NCBI GenBank assembly: GCA_029262815.1
Contig: JAJCYS010000009.1
Span: 1-42,901, forward strand
DNA length: 42,901 nucleotides
Direction of reading: 5' to 3'
DNA from: Deltaproteobacteria bacterium
GTDB lineage: Bacteria; Bdellovibrionota; JAJCYS01
This document shows positions 15,872 through 24,033 of this stretch, in pieces. The notes below the pieces were generated by a model that searched no databases, was not told the origin of the DNA, and saw only the letters and a program-made list of their open reading frames with translations. The position numbers and the translations under genes are program-made. The first letter of the stretch is position 1. The number at the start of each line of letters is the position of its first letter.

Positions 15872-16909
15872 ATGCGGTGTGTTCGAATCATTCTATTGTT
15901 TTGGGTTGTACCAGCCTATGCCTCTTGTTTTTTGCCCTTTTTAGAGACGGTCACACCCATTCTGTATTCTGAGGATCGCATTCACTGGAAAAGTGAATAT
16001 TTGAACGACACGCCACTTTATAAAATAAACGATCTCCAGAGCTTTCCATATAGAATTCAATGGATGGTCTCAGATTTGAGTAGTCCGAATTCTGAAATTC
16101 GTTTAGAAATGAAGAAAAATCGTATTATTCACTCTCGTAATAATTGGTATGACCTATATGTTTTAACATTAGACGTTTTTTTATTTCATCCGAGCTATCG
16201 GAACATTCTCATGAAAGCAGCTGAGGTTTTACCTAATAGAGGCACAATCATTGATTTGGGGGCGAGCTCTGGTATTGCGAGTACTTATTTCTTGCACCAT
16301 TCGCCAAATCGATATGCATCTTTAGTTGAGGCACCAGAGTTTAAAGGTTTTTTTGAAATAGCAAAACGTAGGCTCGCAACACTTAAAAAGACCTTTCGAA
16401 GAAGGTTTCAGCTCGTATATTCAAAATTAGGAGGGCGAATGACTAAGCTACCTACTTGGAAAGGAGAGGGTGCTTTTTTGAATCATATTTTGTACACCTT
16501 AAAATCACAGGTTGATCGAGTAGCCACGTTGAAAGCTTTGTGGCATCGGTTAAAAGATAATGCAGTCGTGGTTGTAAATGAGCCTCTATTTTTAAGTGAG
16601 AGTACAGATACAAGAGATTTTTATAAGGAATGGCTCGGTAATGTGTTTATCGAAGCGGCTTCTCTTAGACCACCTTCGACGGAGTTTGAATTTGTTTTTT
16701 TGTATGCTTTTAGTAATCGGTTATTGAGTTCGATGATCTGGGGTACTCAAAAACAGCAGACATATAACGAGATCGATGAAGATGCTTGGATAAAAACTTT
16801 TTGGCTTGGCGGATTCAAAACAAAAAGCATTGAATCGACATATGATGGTTTTTCACGATTTTTCATTTTACAAAAAGCAAGCCCATATAACTTATATGGG
16901 TCGTGGTAA
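15872..16909 (+). CDS. Exported class I methyltransferase-fold protein
   Basis: The N-terminus MRCVRIILLFWVVPAYA is a convincing signal peptide, cut before SCF. The middle contains a SAM-binding motif I (TIIDLGASSGIAS, 125-137) followed by an acidic strand end (ASLVEAPE). Further on are NHILYTLKSQVDRVATLK and DNAVVVVNEPLF, which fit the core strands of a Rossmann-like methyltransferase. SAM is cytosolic, so an exported enzyme of this type is unexpected; it may bind another ligand or be misassigned. The preceding ORF ends 65 bp upstream. A second exported protein of this fold occurs at 41738-42667. Family call moderate; function unknown. Confidence 0.65.
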   Translation: MRCVRIILLFWVVPAYASCFLPFLETVTPILYSEDRIHWKSEYLNDTPLYKINDLQSFPYRIQWMVSDLSSPNSEIRLEMKKNRIIHSRNNWYDLYVLTLDVFLFHPSYRNILMKAAEVLPNRGTIIDLGASSGIASTYFLHHSPNRYASLVEAPEFKGFFEIAKRRLATLKKTFRRRFQLVYSKLGGRMTKLPTWKGEGAFLNHILYTLKSQVDRVATLKALWHRLKDNAVVVVNEPLFLSESTDTRDFYKEWLGNVFIEAASLRPPSTEFEFVFLYAFSNRLLSSMIWGTQKQQTYNEIDEDAWIKTFWLGGFKTKSIESTYDGFSRFFILQKASPYNLYGSW

Positions 16910-17001
16910 GTCAGATGAAACTTCTCAAAAAAAAGTTCTTAATCTTTCTAAATAATATGAACCCTTTATCTCTGCTCATGGCCTCAAACTTTAAACTCCC
17001 T

Positions 17002-17031
17002 TTGAAACTCGCGTATTAAAATTGATACAAT
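17002..17031 (+). promoter_or_regulatory. Sigma-70 promoter for the ATP-grasp/epimerase pair
   Basis: TTGAAA (17002-17007), 18-bp spacer and TACAAT (17026-17031); each hexamer matches five of six consensus bases. Transcription would start near 17038, giving a leader of about 50 bases with a strong GGGGGG-type Shine-Dalgarno before the TTG start at 17091. Confidence 0.5.
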
Positions 17032-17090
17032 TAAAATACGGGGGTTTTTCGCCCTTTGAATCCAAAATTTATTAATAGGGGGGTTTCAGC

Positions 17091-18203
17091 TTGATCGTTG
17101 TTGGCGTAACAGGTGTAGGGGGAGGTGTCGGGCAATCGATTGTTCGAGCCTTGAGGATGTCATCTCACTATCGTGTCATAGGATTTGATATGAATCCTTG
17201 GGCAGCGGGTTTATCCTTAAGTCACAAAGGGTATGTGATACCGTCAGTTGAGTCTCCACTCTATATGGATTATCTCTACACGTTATTGCAAAAAGAGAAA
17301 ATATCCGTATTGATTCCTGGATCTGATCACGAGCTCATCGTACTTTCCAAACACCGAAGGCAATTAAAAGAGAGAGGAGTTTATGTACTTGTGGGCGGTC
17401 TTTCTAGCGTTACTTTATGTCGACATAAATTGCTAGGGGGGCGATTCTTCAGGGAATACAACCTGCCTTTTGTTAGAACTGAATCAATTAATCAGGCTGT
17501 CATTTTTGCAGGTGAAGTGGGTTACCCCTTGGTGATAAAACCAGCTCAGGGCTCTGCGTCTCGTGGTGTTCGAGTTGTATTTTCGGATGAAGAACTTCAA
17601 CCTTTTTTGAATCAAAAAGACTTAATTGTGCAGGAATATATCGCACCCAAGCAATGGGGGTTAGCACGGTCAGCCTTGACACCTTATGATGTTTTTAAGC
17701 GGGGAACTTTAAGACAGGAAGAAGAAATTTCCGTACAACTTGTGTACGATCATGAAGGGAGTTTCTTGGGTCACTTTATGAGCAAGAATATTTTAATTGA
17801 TGGGGTGCCTTGTTTTGTAGATCCAATCGAAAATTCCCAGGTCCTCCAAGCAGCTCGGAAAATGGCCGAATTATTAGTGGTTAGAGGTCATATTGGACCG
17901 TGTAATTTTCAATGTCGTATTACAAATGATGGGCCGAAATTTTTTGAAGTGAATCAGCGATTTACAGGCATTACATCCATGAGAGCGCAGATGGGTTTTA
18001 ATGAAGTTATTGCTGTTGTGTCTCGTGTTGCTGAGAACAAGCCAATTGATGAAGTAAAAAAGAATTTGCTTTTTCCCCAAAATGTAATTTGCAGTCGGTA
18101 TGTCACTGAACAGGTGTATACAAGAGCGGAACTTAAGAAACGAATACAGACTTATCAAGAGTCACATGCGTTGAGTATTAATGAATTTATAACATCTCAA
18201 TGA
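17091..18203 (+). CDS. ATP-grasp ligase, carbamoyl-phosphate-synthase-like
   Basis: Starts at TTG, supported by AGGGGGGT at normal distance and by the immediate beginning of a Rossmann-like pre-ATP-grasp domain (VTGVGGGVGQSIVRAL). The ATP-grasp fold follows, with YPLVIKPAQGSASRGVRVV near 145-163 (the ATP-binding lysine and Gly-rich loop), LIVQEYI, and FEVNQRFTG carrying the metal-binding Glu and Asn near the end. Such enzymes join an acyl-phosphate to an amine or similar nucleophile. The substrate is not evident. The stop overlaps the next gene by 4 bp, so it works in the same pathway as that NAD-dependent epimerase, perhaps in making a cell-surface sugar or small metabolite. Confidence 0.8.
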   Translation: MIVVGVTGVGGGVGQSIVRALRMSSHYRVIGFDMNPWAAGLSLSHKGYVIPSVESPLYMDYLYTLLQKEKISVLIPGSDHELIVLSKHRRQLKERGVYVLVGGLSSVTLCRHKLLGGRFFREYNLPFVRTESINQAVIFAGEVGYPLVIKPAQGSASRGVRVVFSDEELQPFLNQKDLIVQEYIAPKQWGLARSALTPYDVFKRGTLRQEEEISVQLVYDHEGSFLGHFMSKNILIDGVPCFVDPIENSQVLQAARKMAELLVVRGHIGPCNFQCRITNDGPKFFEVNQRFTGITSMRAQMGFNEVIAVVSRVAENKPIDEVKKNLLFPQNVICSRYVTEQVYTRAELKKRIQTYQESHALSINEFITSQ

Positions 18204-19141
18204 AGCCAAAACTTATTTTTGTGACAGGTGCCACAGGCTTTGTGGGTGCTGAAGTAGCTCGAGTACTTTCTGATCATCTTTGTTACAAGGTTGTCGCGCT
18301 ATATCGGTCTGAATCGAAACGAGAGCACTTCATTTCAGTCTATCCAAATTTAAAAAAGAAAATAGCTTGGGTTCAGGGCTCACTAGAGTGCTTAACCACG
18401 TTACCTAAAAATATTCATACGGTTATTCATGCTGCTGCAGACCGAAATACAATTCCATCAAACACAGTTGAAAATGTTATGCGTAGTAATGTGATGGGTT
18501 TATCCAATCTTTTAAAATGTTCGGTAAGAGTTCAGGTAAAACAGTTTTTATACATCTCTTCTCAGAGTGTGTATGGACATGCGAAGCCACCTTGGTGTGA
18601 AACAGATACTGTGCAGCCTGAAGGATTATATGCTCTGACGAAGTATATGGGCGAAACCCTCGTTCAATCTTATGGAGATGTGCTGCCGTATGTCATTGTT
18701 CGACCGTCAAGGGTATATGGGGTAGGTGTATTCATGCGTTGGCATGAATTAATCAGTCAATATGTTTCAAAAGTAGTGAGGAGTGACCCCTTGACTTTAC
18801 ATGGGTCTGGAAAACAGCGGATTGATCTGCTTCATATCGAAGATCTTGTAGCTGGCATTAAAAAAGTGCTTGATCAACCTTTTCGAAATTCGACGTTCAA
18901 TTTTGGAATGGGTGAGAGTTATACAATACATGAGTTGATGAACTGTATTAGTTCTGTGGGGCAGACTAAAGGGTATCCCGCTTCAGATATCATCGTCGAA
19001 ACAGAAACTCGCCCTACAGGTCCAAAGCATCTAGAGCTTTCCATTGAGAAGGCGAAAAAATACTTAAATTGGCAGCCAAACGTTTCTCTATCGAAAGGTG
19101 TTGAGATGTATTTCGATGCTTATTCTAATATAACTTATTAA
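18200..19141 (+). CDS. NAD-dependent epimerase/dehydratase (extended SDR)
   Basis: A nucleotide-sugar-type extended short-chain dehydrogenase: dinucleotide loop VTGATGFVGAEVAR at the N-terminus, HAAADRN, the catalytic Ser in YISSQSVYGH and the Tyr-x-x-x-Lys in YALTKYMGE. Further on are RPSRVYG and GSGKQRIDLLHIEDL, typical of the substrate domain, and FNFGMGESYTIHEL near the end. Length 313 is normal. It is translationally coupled to the ATP-grasp gene (ATGA). The precise substrate cannot be read from the sequence; UDP- or GDP-sugars are usual. Confidence 0.88.
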   Translation: MKPKLIFVTGATGFVGAEVARVLSDHLCYKVVALYRSESKREHFISVYPNLKKKIAWVQGSLECLTTLPKNIHTVIHAAADRNTIPSNTVENVMRSNVMGLSNLLKCSVRVQVKQFLYISSQSVYGHAKPPWCETDTVQPEGLYALTKYMGETLVQSYGDVLPYVIVRPSRVYGVGVFMRWHELISQYVSKVVRSDPLTLHGSGKQRIDLLHIEDLVAGIKKVLDQPFRNSTFNFGMGESYTIHELMNCISSVGQTKGYPASDIIVETETRPTGPKHLELSIEKAKKYLNWQPNVSLSKGVEMYFDAYSNITY

Positions 19142-19230
19142 TATTTATATTAATATTATAACTAATAGAGCATTGAGGTTCGACCGATACTGAGGTACAC
19201 TTTTTGGGTATCTTTTATGAGGGAGTGGCC

Positions 19231-22200
19231 ATGGCTCAATTGCGCGCATTAGTGCCAGTATTTATATTCATTTTAGTTTTTTCAAGTTGCGGTGGAGGCG
19301 GATCTTCATCTTCGAACCCAATTATTGAAAAGAAAAAACAACAACAACAAAAAGTTGAGCAAAAAAACAAACAAGAGCAGATCATTCAGAATGATCAAGG
19401 CAAAGAAGTAGTTGAGCCTGAAGCTTTAGAGTTTATTTTACCCGTCGATGCTTTAGCAGAGTCCGATCCAGAAAAATACAAAAATATTAAACTCGGAATC
19501 GAAAAATCAATTAAAGCGTATCCTGGAGAATGGCGCAAATCAGATACGCTCGGTCAGATTGACAATTACTATAAGGACACACCTTATCTCGTAATAAGTG
19601 CGTACGTGTCGATATTGAGACATAGCGCATTGCCTCCCAATGATGGGTTCTTCAGATGGCAACACTATCACAAGGGACCCTTTCTAACGGTAGTGAATCA
19701 TTTGGAGAAAGAGAAGAATGTTCGTTATAAACAAAAAATAGTAGAAGATTTATTGCCCGTCTTTAAAAACAAAAAGTTTAGTTATGGATTCATCAATCAA
19801 GTTAAATTGATTAGTCGATTTGCCAAGCTTGATCCTAAAATTCTTGATGCGATCAAAGGTATGTGGAGCACCATGCTCCAGCTTGAGAAAGAATTTGCGT
19901 TTGAAATTTCCTCAGCGCTGAACTCTTTGTTTGGTTTCTTTGACGAATTATCAGATTCAAATAAACATGGTGACTACATACTAAAGAATATAAAGCCTAA
20001 AATTTCAAATGTCTGTCAAATTATGTTTGAGTCTTATCATCCGCATATGGGCAAATATAATTGGAAGCACGATAGCTTTCGTATTAGATATAAAAAATCA
20101 TGTGAAAACTGTATGTCCATGTGGCAGAAATTTGCCTCTCAAGATACTCAGTTTTTTGAAACAGAAAATGCTTCTCGAGCATACGCTTCTGCAGCATTGA
20201 TTTATTCTCAATCAAAGAATGCATATGGTTGGAGCTTTCGGATTTCTGAGATTATCAGTGATTCCTTAGTAGACTTATACAAAGGGGCATCACCCAAAGC
20301 AAAGAAAAGTATGTTGGATCTGCTAGAGATGAGAATGCAAGAAGATAAAAATTTTTGGCAGGGTAAAAAATTCTTAAGTTATTTGAGTAGAAATATTACC
20401 AAAGACAGAATTCCTGTTATGCAGGCTCGAAAGCAAGCTGGGTTAAATCAAGCCAAAAAAAATACGGGTGATGCAATTCTGACTATCAAAGAAGAACTTG
20501 CAAAAGAGGATAAACTTGATTCAGATGTCATCCACAGTAAGTTGTATGAGGTTAAATACCATGGTGAAAGCGTTGACCCTGAGGGCTCCTATGAGATTCT
20601 CACTAAGATGTCAGAACCTACTATTTATAAGAAACTAGAGTACGATGCTAGAAATAACTTGCTTGACGTTTGGGGTGAGTTTGGGTCAGATTCTGATAAA
20701 TATCGTTCACAATCAATTGGTGCCTTAAAAAAACTGACCAAAGAAGATTCTAGTGCATACAAAAGCTTAGGAACCATTGCTGTAAATATCAATAGCGAAA
20801 GTAAGACAATATTGTCGTATCTGATGAAGCAGTTAGAGTCAGTAAAAGGTTATCAAAAAGAGAATATTATAATTGCTGTAGGTGCTATTTTAACTCAATA
20901 TCCTAAACTATTAAGTGTCGCTTTTTTTAATCAAATGATTGCTGACATGAAAAAGGGAAACTCTCAAATCGAATATGTGACTCACATTTTTTCCCAAGTA
21001 CCCTTATATAATTCTGTCCAAGCGAGTATGCTTGTGAACAAATTGATAGAAATACTTCCTGAATTAAGTGCCAAAAGAAGAGATGATCGAAAGGATTTTA
21101 GTCAAATATTTAGAAATTTAATGCACTCACCTGGATATGTTGCTGCTGTCGCTGTGCATCCCTTGCTCGATTGGTCAGAAAAAATACTCTCTAAAGTAGA
21201 AGTGGATAAGCAAAAGAGAGAAGAACAAGAAGTCTTTAGAACAAAAGCTTATACGATACTGCCTTTGATTGGCATACGATTTCCTCATCTGGCTCAACGA
21301 GTTGTAAATATTTATATGATGGGCATTAAGGGAAATCAAGATGATGATTTATATCGGTTAAATTATCTTCACTACGCTTACAATGATAATCCTGTATTAG
21401 TTGAAACAAAGCCTGAAGTCTTTGAGAAACACATTCCTTATCTGCTTTCACTCAAAGACGAGGACCACCCTAAACGTCTTGAAACGTATTCACGGCAAAT
21501 TCTCGAAACACTTTTAAATAAGAAATCATCTAAAGAAAACAGAACTAACATCATTACTGCACTCGAAAATTCTATCAAAGACTGTAAAGACAGCGAGAAA
21601 GAAAATTATGTTCGTGCTCTTAGTCACATTGCCCAGAGACTTGATGATGAATCTCCTCAAAACTTACGTACGTTATTAACAAACGAGGCAAGCTTAGATG
21701 CGAATGTTGAAGCCAAAATGTATGCTATGGAGGCATTAGCATTTCTGAACCGTTCAAATGATAATGAATTGTATGTTAAATCAGCAGTTAAGGCATTCAA
21801 AACATTTAAGAAAGGTTGGTCACAAGTATTTGTTGGATTTACTAATATTATGGCTTACGTAAAACCTGTCAACGGGACTTTGTTTAAAGAGGTGATTGAG
21901 CTGATCCAATCGTCGATTTTGAATGTTACCCAGAGTAACCGATTTCAAAAAAAATATGATGAAGATGTCCGTGCTAATGGATTAAAAGTGCTTGCCCAAT
22001 TATATGCTGAGCATACAGTTGAAGCGTCTGAGTTCATTTCGCCCACGTTATTTATTAATGCATTCGAAGGTCAATTACCCGTGTCGGATATGATAATTCG
22101 AAAATCAGGTCTAGCTGCATTAGGTACCCTGTTAGGCCATGAACTGAATATTGATCTGTTGGATGTGTTGGACCATAAAAATCTGTATGAATTGACTGAG

Positions 22201-22782
22201 CTAAAGTTACAAGCATTAGATGTTTTAGTTAGCCTATATAACACGCACGCTGATAAACAAACAGTCATACGTTCAAAAGTATTACCCTTTTTGAACGACA
22301 AGAATCGAGTCATTCGATCTAAAGCTATTGTCTCACTCGGAAATATGAATCCGACGGCTGATGAATTGAAAGATCTTCACGCTCGCTCTAATAATGTTGA
22401 GGAACAAGAAGCTATTGGTGCTGTTTTATCAGAAAAAAAAGATGTAAAATTTGTTACTGAGCAACTAAATATTGTTTTACAAACTGAAGCTAAAATTGAA
22501 AAACGTATTGCTGCTGCTGGTATTGTTGCTTCAATGGATTCATTCGGAACTGAAAAACTGCTGAACACCATCAAATCAAAAGAGGATTCGTCCCTTAATA
22601 AATTGTTTGGTAGTAATGATGAATTATGCGCCCGAGTAATTTACTGCCTAAGTATGGCTGGGTTAGAATCTAAAAAAACTTACCAAGCGGAACTCGAAGC
22701 ATTTTTGAAAGACGAATCAAAATCTGATGTCATTAAACAGGCTGCAATGTTCACTTTAGAGAAATATAGTCAAATGAAATAG
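19231..22782 (+). CDS. Giant alpha-helical (HEAT-like) lipoprotein, 1183 aa
   Basis: The ATG at 19231 has GAGGGAG before it; a TTG nine codons upstream is a worse choice. The signal MAQLRALVPVFIFILVFSSC ends in a lipobox, and the lipid-anchored Cys is followed by a flexible GGGGSSSS and a Lys/Gln-rich spacer. The remaining about 1100 residues are almost purely helical, with pairs of helices resembling HEAT/ARM units, clearest in the last third (IIRKSGLAALGTLLGHE, LKLQALDVLVSLYNTH, RVIRSKAIVSLGNM). No enzyme motif is seen. It probably acts as a long binding scaffold at the inner face of the outer membrane or in the periplasm. Base composition is visibly more AT-rich than in the pyr or deo genes. 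Confidence 0.75.
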   Translation: MAQLRALVPVFIFILVFSSCGGGGSSSSNPIIEKKKQQQQKVEQKNKQEQIIQNDQGKEVVEPEALEFILPVDALAESDPEKYKNIKLGIEKSIKAYPGEWRKSDTLGQIDNYYKDTPYLVISAYVSILRHSALPPNDGFFRWQHYHKGPFLTVVNHLEKEKNVRYKQKIVEDLLPVFKNKKFSYGFINQVKLISRFAKLDPKILDAIKGMWSTMLQLEKEFAFEISSALNSLFGFFDELSDSNKHGDYILKNIKPKISNVCQIMFESYHPHMGKYNWKHDSFRIRYKKSCENCMSMWQKFASQDTQFFETENASRAYASAALIYSQSKNAYGWSFRISEIISDSLVDLYKGASPKAKKSMLDLLEMRMQEDKNFWQGKKFLSYLSRNITKDRIPVMQARKQAGLNQAKKNTGDAILTIKEELAKEDKLDSDVIHSKLYEVKYHGESVDPEGSYEILTKMSEPTIYKKLEYDARNNLLDVWGEFGSDSDKYRSQSIGALKKLTKEDSSAYKSLGTIAVNINSESKTILSYLMKQLESVKGYQKENIIIAVGAILTQYPKLLSVAFFNQMIADMKKGNSQIEYVTHIFSQVPLYNSVQASMLVNKLIEILPELSAKRRDDRKDFSQIFRNLMHSPGYVAAVAVHPLLDWSEKILSKVEVDKQKREEQEVFRTKAYTILPLIGIRFPHLAQRVVNIYMMGIKGNQDDDLYRLNYLHYAYNDNPVLVETKPEVFEKHIPYLLSLKDEDHPKRLETYSRQILETLLNKKSSKENRTNIITALENSIKDCKDSEKENYVRALSHIAQRLDDESPQNLRTLLTNEASLDANVEAKMYAMEALAFLNRSNDNELYVKSAVKAFKTFKKGWSQVFVGFTNIMAYVKPVNGTLFKEVIELIQSSILNVTQSNRFQKKYDEDVRANGLKVLAQLYAEHTVEASEFISPTLFINAFEGQLPVSDMIIRKSGLAALGTLLGHELNIDLLDVLDHKNLYELTELKLQALDVLVSLYNTHADKQTVIRSKVLPFLNDKNRVIRSKAIVSLGNMNPTADELKDLHARSNNVEEQEAIGAVLSEKKDVKFVTEQLNIVLQTEAKIEKRIAAAGIVASMDSFGTEKLLNTIKSKEDSSLNKLFGSNDELCARVIYCLSMAGLESKKTYQAELEAFLKDESKSDVIKQAAMFTLEKYSQMK

Positions 22783-22783
22783 G

Positions 22784-22793
22784 TTTGGCACCC
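22784..22793 (+). repeat. Dispersed TGGCACC-type motif, copy 1
   Basis: TTTGGCACCC just after the stop of the giant lipoprotein gene. Related strings recur at 32486-32498, 35400-35412, 41621-41633 and 42721-42732, all intergenic. Confidence 0.3.
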
Positions 22794-22843
22794 TCCAGCG
22801 GATTCCCCAAGCACTGCATGTATTGAGATGGCAGAAAGAAGAT

Positions 22844-22888
22844 GGATTCCTGCCTCCGCAGGAATGACTAAAAGAGCGCAGGAATGAC
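22844..22888 (+). repeat. Interspersed hairpin repeat (ATTCCTGC/GCAGGAAT)
   Basis: ATTCCTGC (22846-22853) and GCAGGAAT (22858-22865) form a perfect 8-bp stem with a CTCC loop, followed by a second half copy GCAGGAATGAC at 22878-22888. This resembles a family of short hairpin repeats that I remember as common between genes in many Proteobacteria. There is no T-run, so it is not an evident terminator. Confidence 0.55.
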
Positions 22889-22895
22889 AAGTGAA

Positions 22896-22925
22896 ATGAC
22901 ATGAACTCTTATATTGTTTTATACT
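22896..22925 (+). promoter_or_regulatory. Sigma-70-like promoter abutting the 22935 gene
   Basis: ATGACA (22896-22901, five of six consensus), 18-bp spacer, TATACT (22920-22925, five of six). The -10 ends nine bases before the GTG start of the next gene, which has no Shine-Dalgarno, so the message would be leaderless. Confidence 0.45.
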
Positions 22926-22934
22926 ATGTCATAG

Positions 22935-23864
22935 GTGAGAATTATCAATTCGGTCATTGGAGGACTGATTTGTACCTTCGTCCTTTGTTTTTTGTCTGGT
23001 AAAGGATTAGCATGCTCTGAAGTAGTTAATATCGAAGCGTTGATATCACATGTTGTCGATACCCCCTGGTTAGAAATTAAGTTAGCTGATAGGCAATCTA
23101 AAGTCTTTAAACTTCAGTTTAAAGATGAACTGATTTATAGAAAAGGCATGATCGTAAAGAGTACCGACGATACTTCAAATTTACCTAAAGTAATCTTAGA
23201 AAAGCTAAAAACTCTCGAAACACATCATGTATGGATTGTGCAATCGGATTTAGTCCCTAAAAGAAATCTAAGCATGACGATGTTCTTTGCACTTGCTGAA
23301 GTGGCTGCTCCTATACGTTCAAACCATCTTGTCTCAGCCATTTTACTTCTTGATAATCGATTTCAATCTGAAGTTGCAAGTCGTCATGAGCTACAGCATA
23401 TTGAAGACATTATAATCAACCCTACTGATGTTATTAAAGAATTTCCTAAGATCCCATTGTCAGTAGCTAAAAAAATAATGCCTACAAACAAGAGTGACGA
23501 TTTCAATAGATATCAAAATATTTTCTCCCTTTTGTATTTAAATATTCTTGAATCTCGTGCAAGCTATAGATCAATTCAATTATTATTCTCAAGGGATGGC
23601 CATCGTCTTATTTTGGATCAAAAAAATTGGGCTAGAGAATTAATGATTATTGCATTTGAATTTAGTAATTTAAGCCTCGCTTATCTCCAAAGAGGGTTAT
23701 CTGCCTTTTGTATTAATCCCTTAGACCATTTCTGGATTAAATCGTTGGCATACGCTCCGATATATTTTATTGCTGGATTGGTTGCTCCATGGATCGTCAT
23801 CACTGCTGCTTACCCTGTGAATCTCGTGAGCATGATCAAAAAACCTCTTAAAAACGATAAATAA
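22935..23864 (+). CDS. Exported HExxH protein, putative metalloprotease
   Basis: The GTG at 22935 opens a signal peptide (MRIINSVIGGLICTFVLCFL, cut near GLA). The zinc-protease signature HELQH is at H151-E152-H155, inside a helix-like RHELQHIEDI, and a possible third ligand Glu lies 51 residues later in NILESRASY (E206), the gluzincin pattern. Residues about 270-295 are hydrophobic (YAPIYFIAGLVAPWIVITAA) and could be a membrane anchor, followed by a short basic tail. I recognise no named family. It sits between the two giant helical proteins and lacks a Shine-Dalgarno. HExxH motifs can arise by chance, so the enzymatic call is tentative. Confidence 0.6.
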   Translation: MRIINSVIGGLICTFVLCFLSGKGLACSEVVNIEALISHVVDTPWLEIKLADRQSKVFKLQFKDELIYRKGMIVKSTDDTSNLPKVILEKLKTLETHHVWIVQSDLVPKRNLSMTMFFALAEVAAPIRSNHLVSAILLLDNRFQSEVASRHELQHIEDIIINPTDVIKEFPKIPLSVAKKIMPTNKSDDFNRYQNIFSLLYLNILESRASYRSIQLLFSRDGHRLILDQKNWARELMIIAFEFSNLSLAYLQRGLSAFCINPLDHFWIKSLAYAPIYFIAGLVAPWIVITAAYPVNLVSMIKKPLKNDK

Positions 23865-24033
23865 GTTCTGGTACGAAAGTGACCTATAAGATTTTTGAAT
23901 GACTAATCTTGAGTTAATCAAAAAGCCTTGAATTTCAAAATGATACATATATTTTCGAATATCCAATTGACAATAACTTGCAATTATATTAGTTTATAAA
24001 TCTATTTATTTTATTTCTTGTGGGTTTGAATTT

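Noticed and set aside
23967..24000. TTGACA as a promoter for the giant protein gene
   Set aside because: The -35 is perfect but the best -10 boxes lie at spacers of 12 or 22 bp, so I mention it only in the gene entry.
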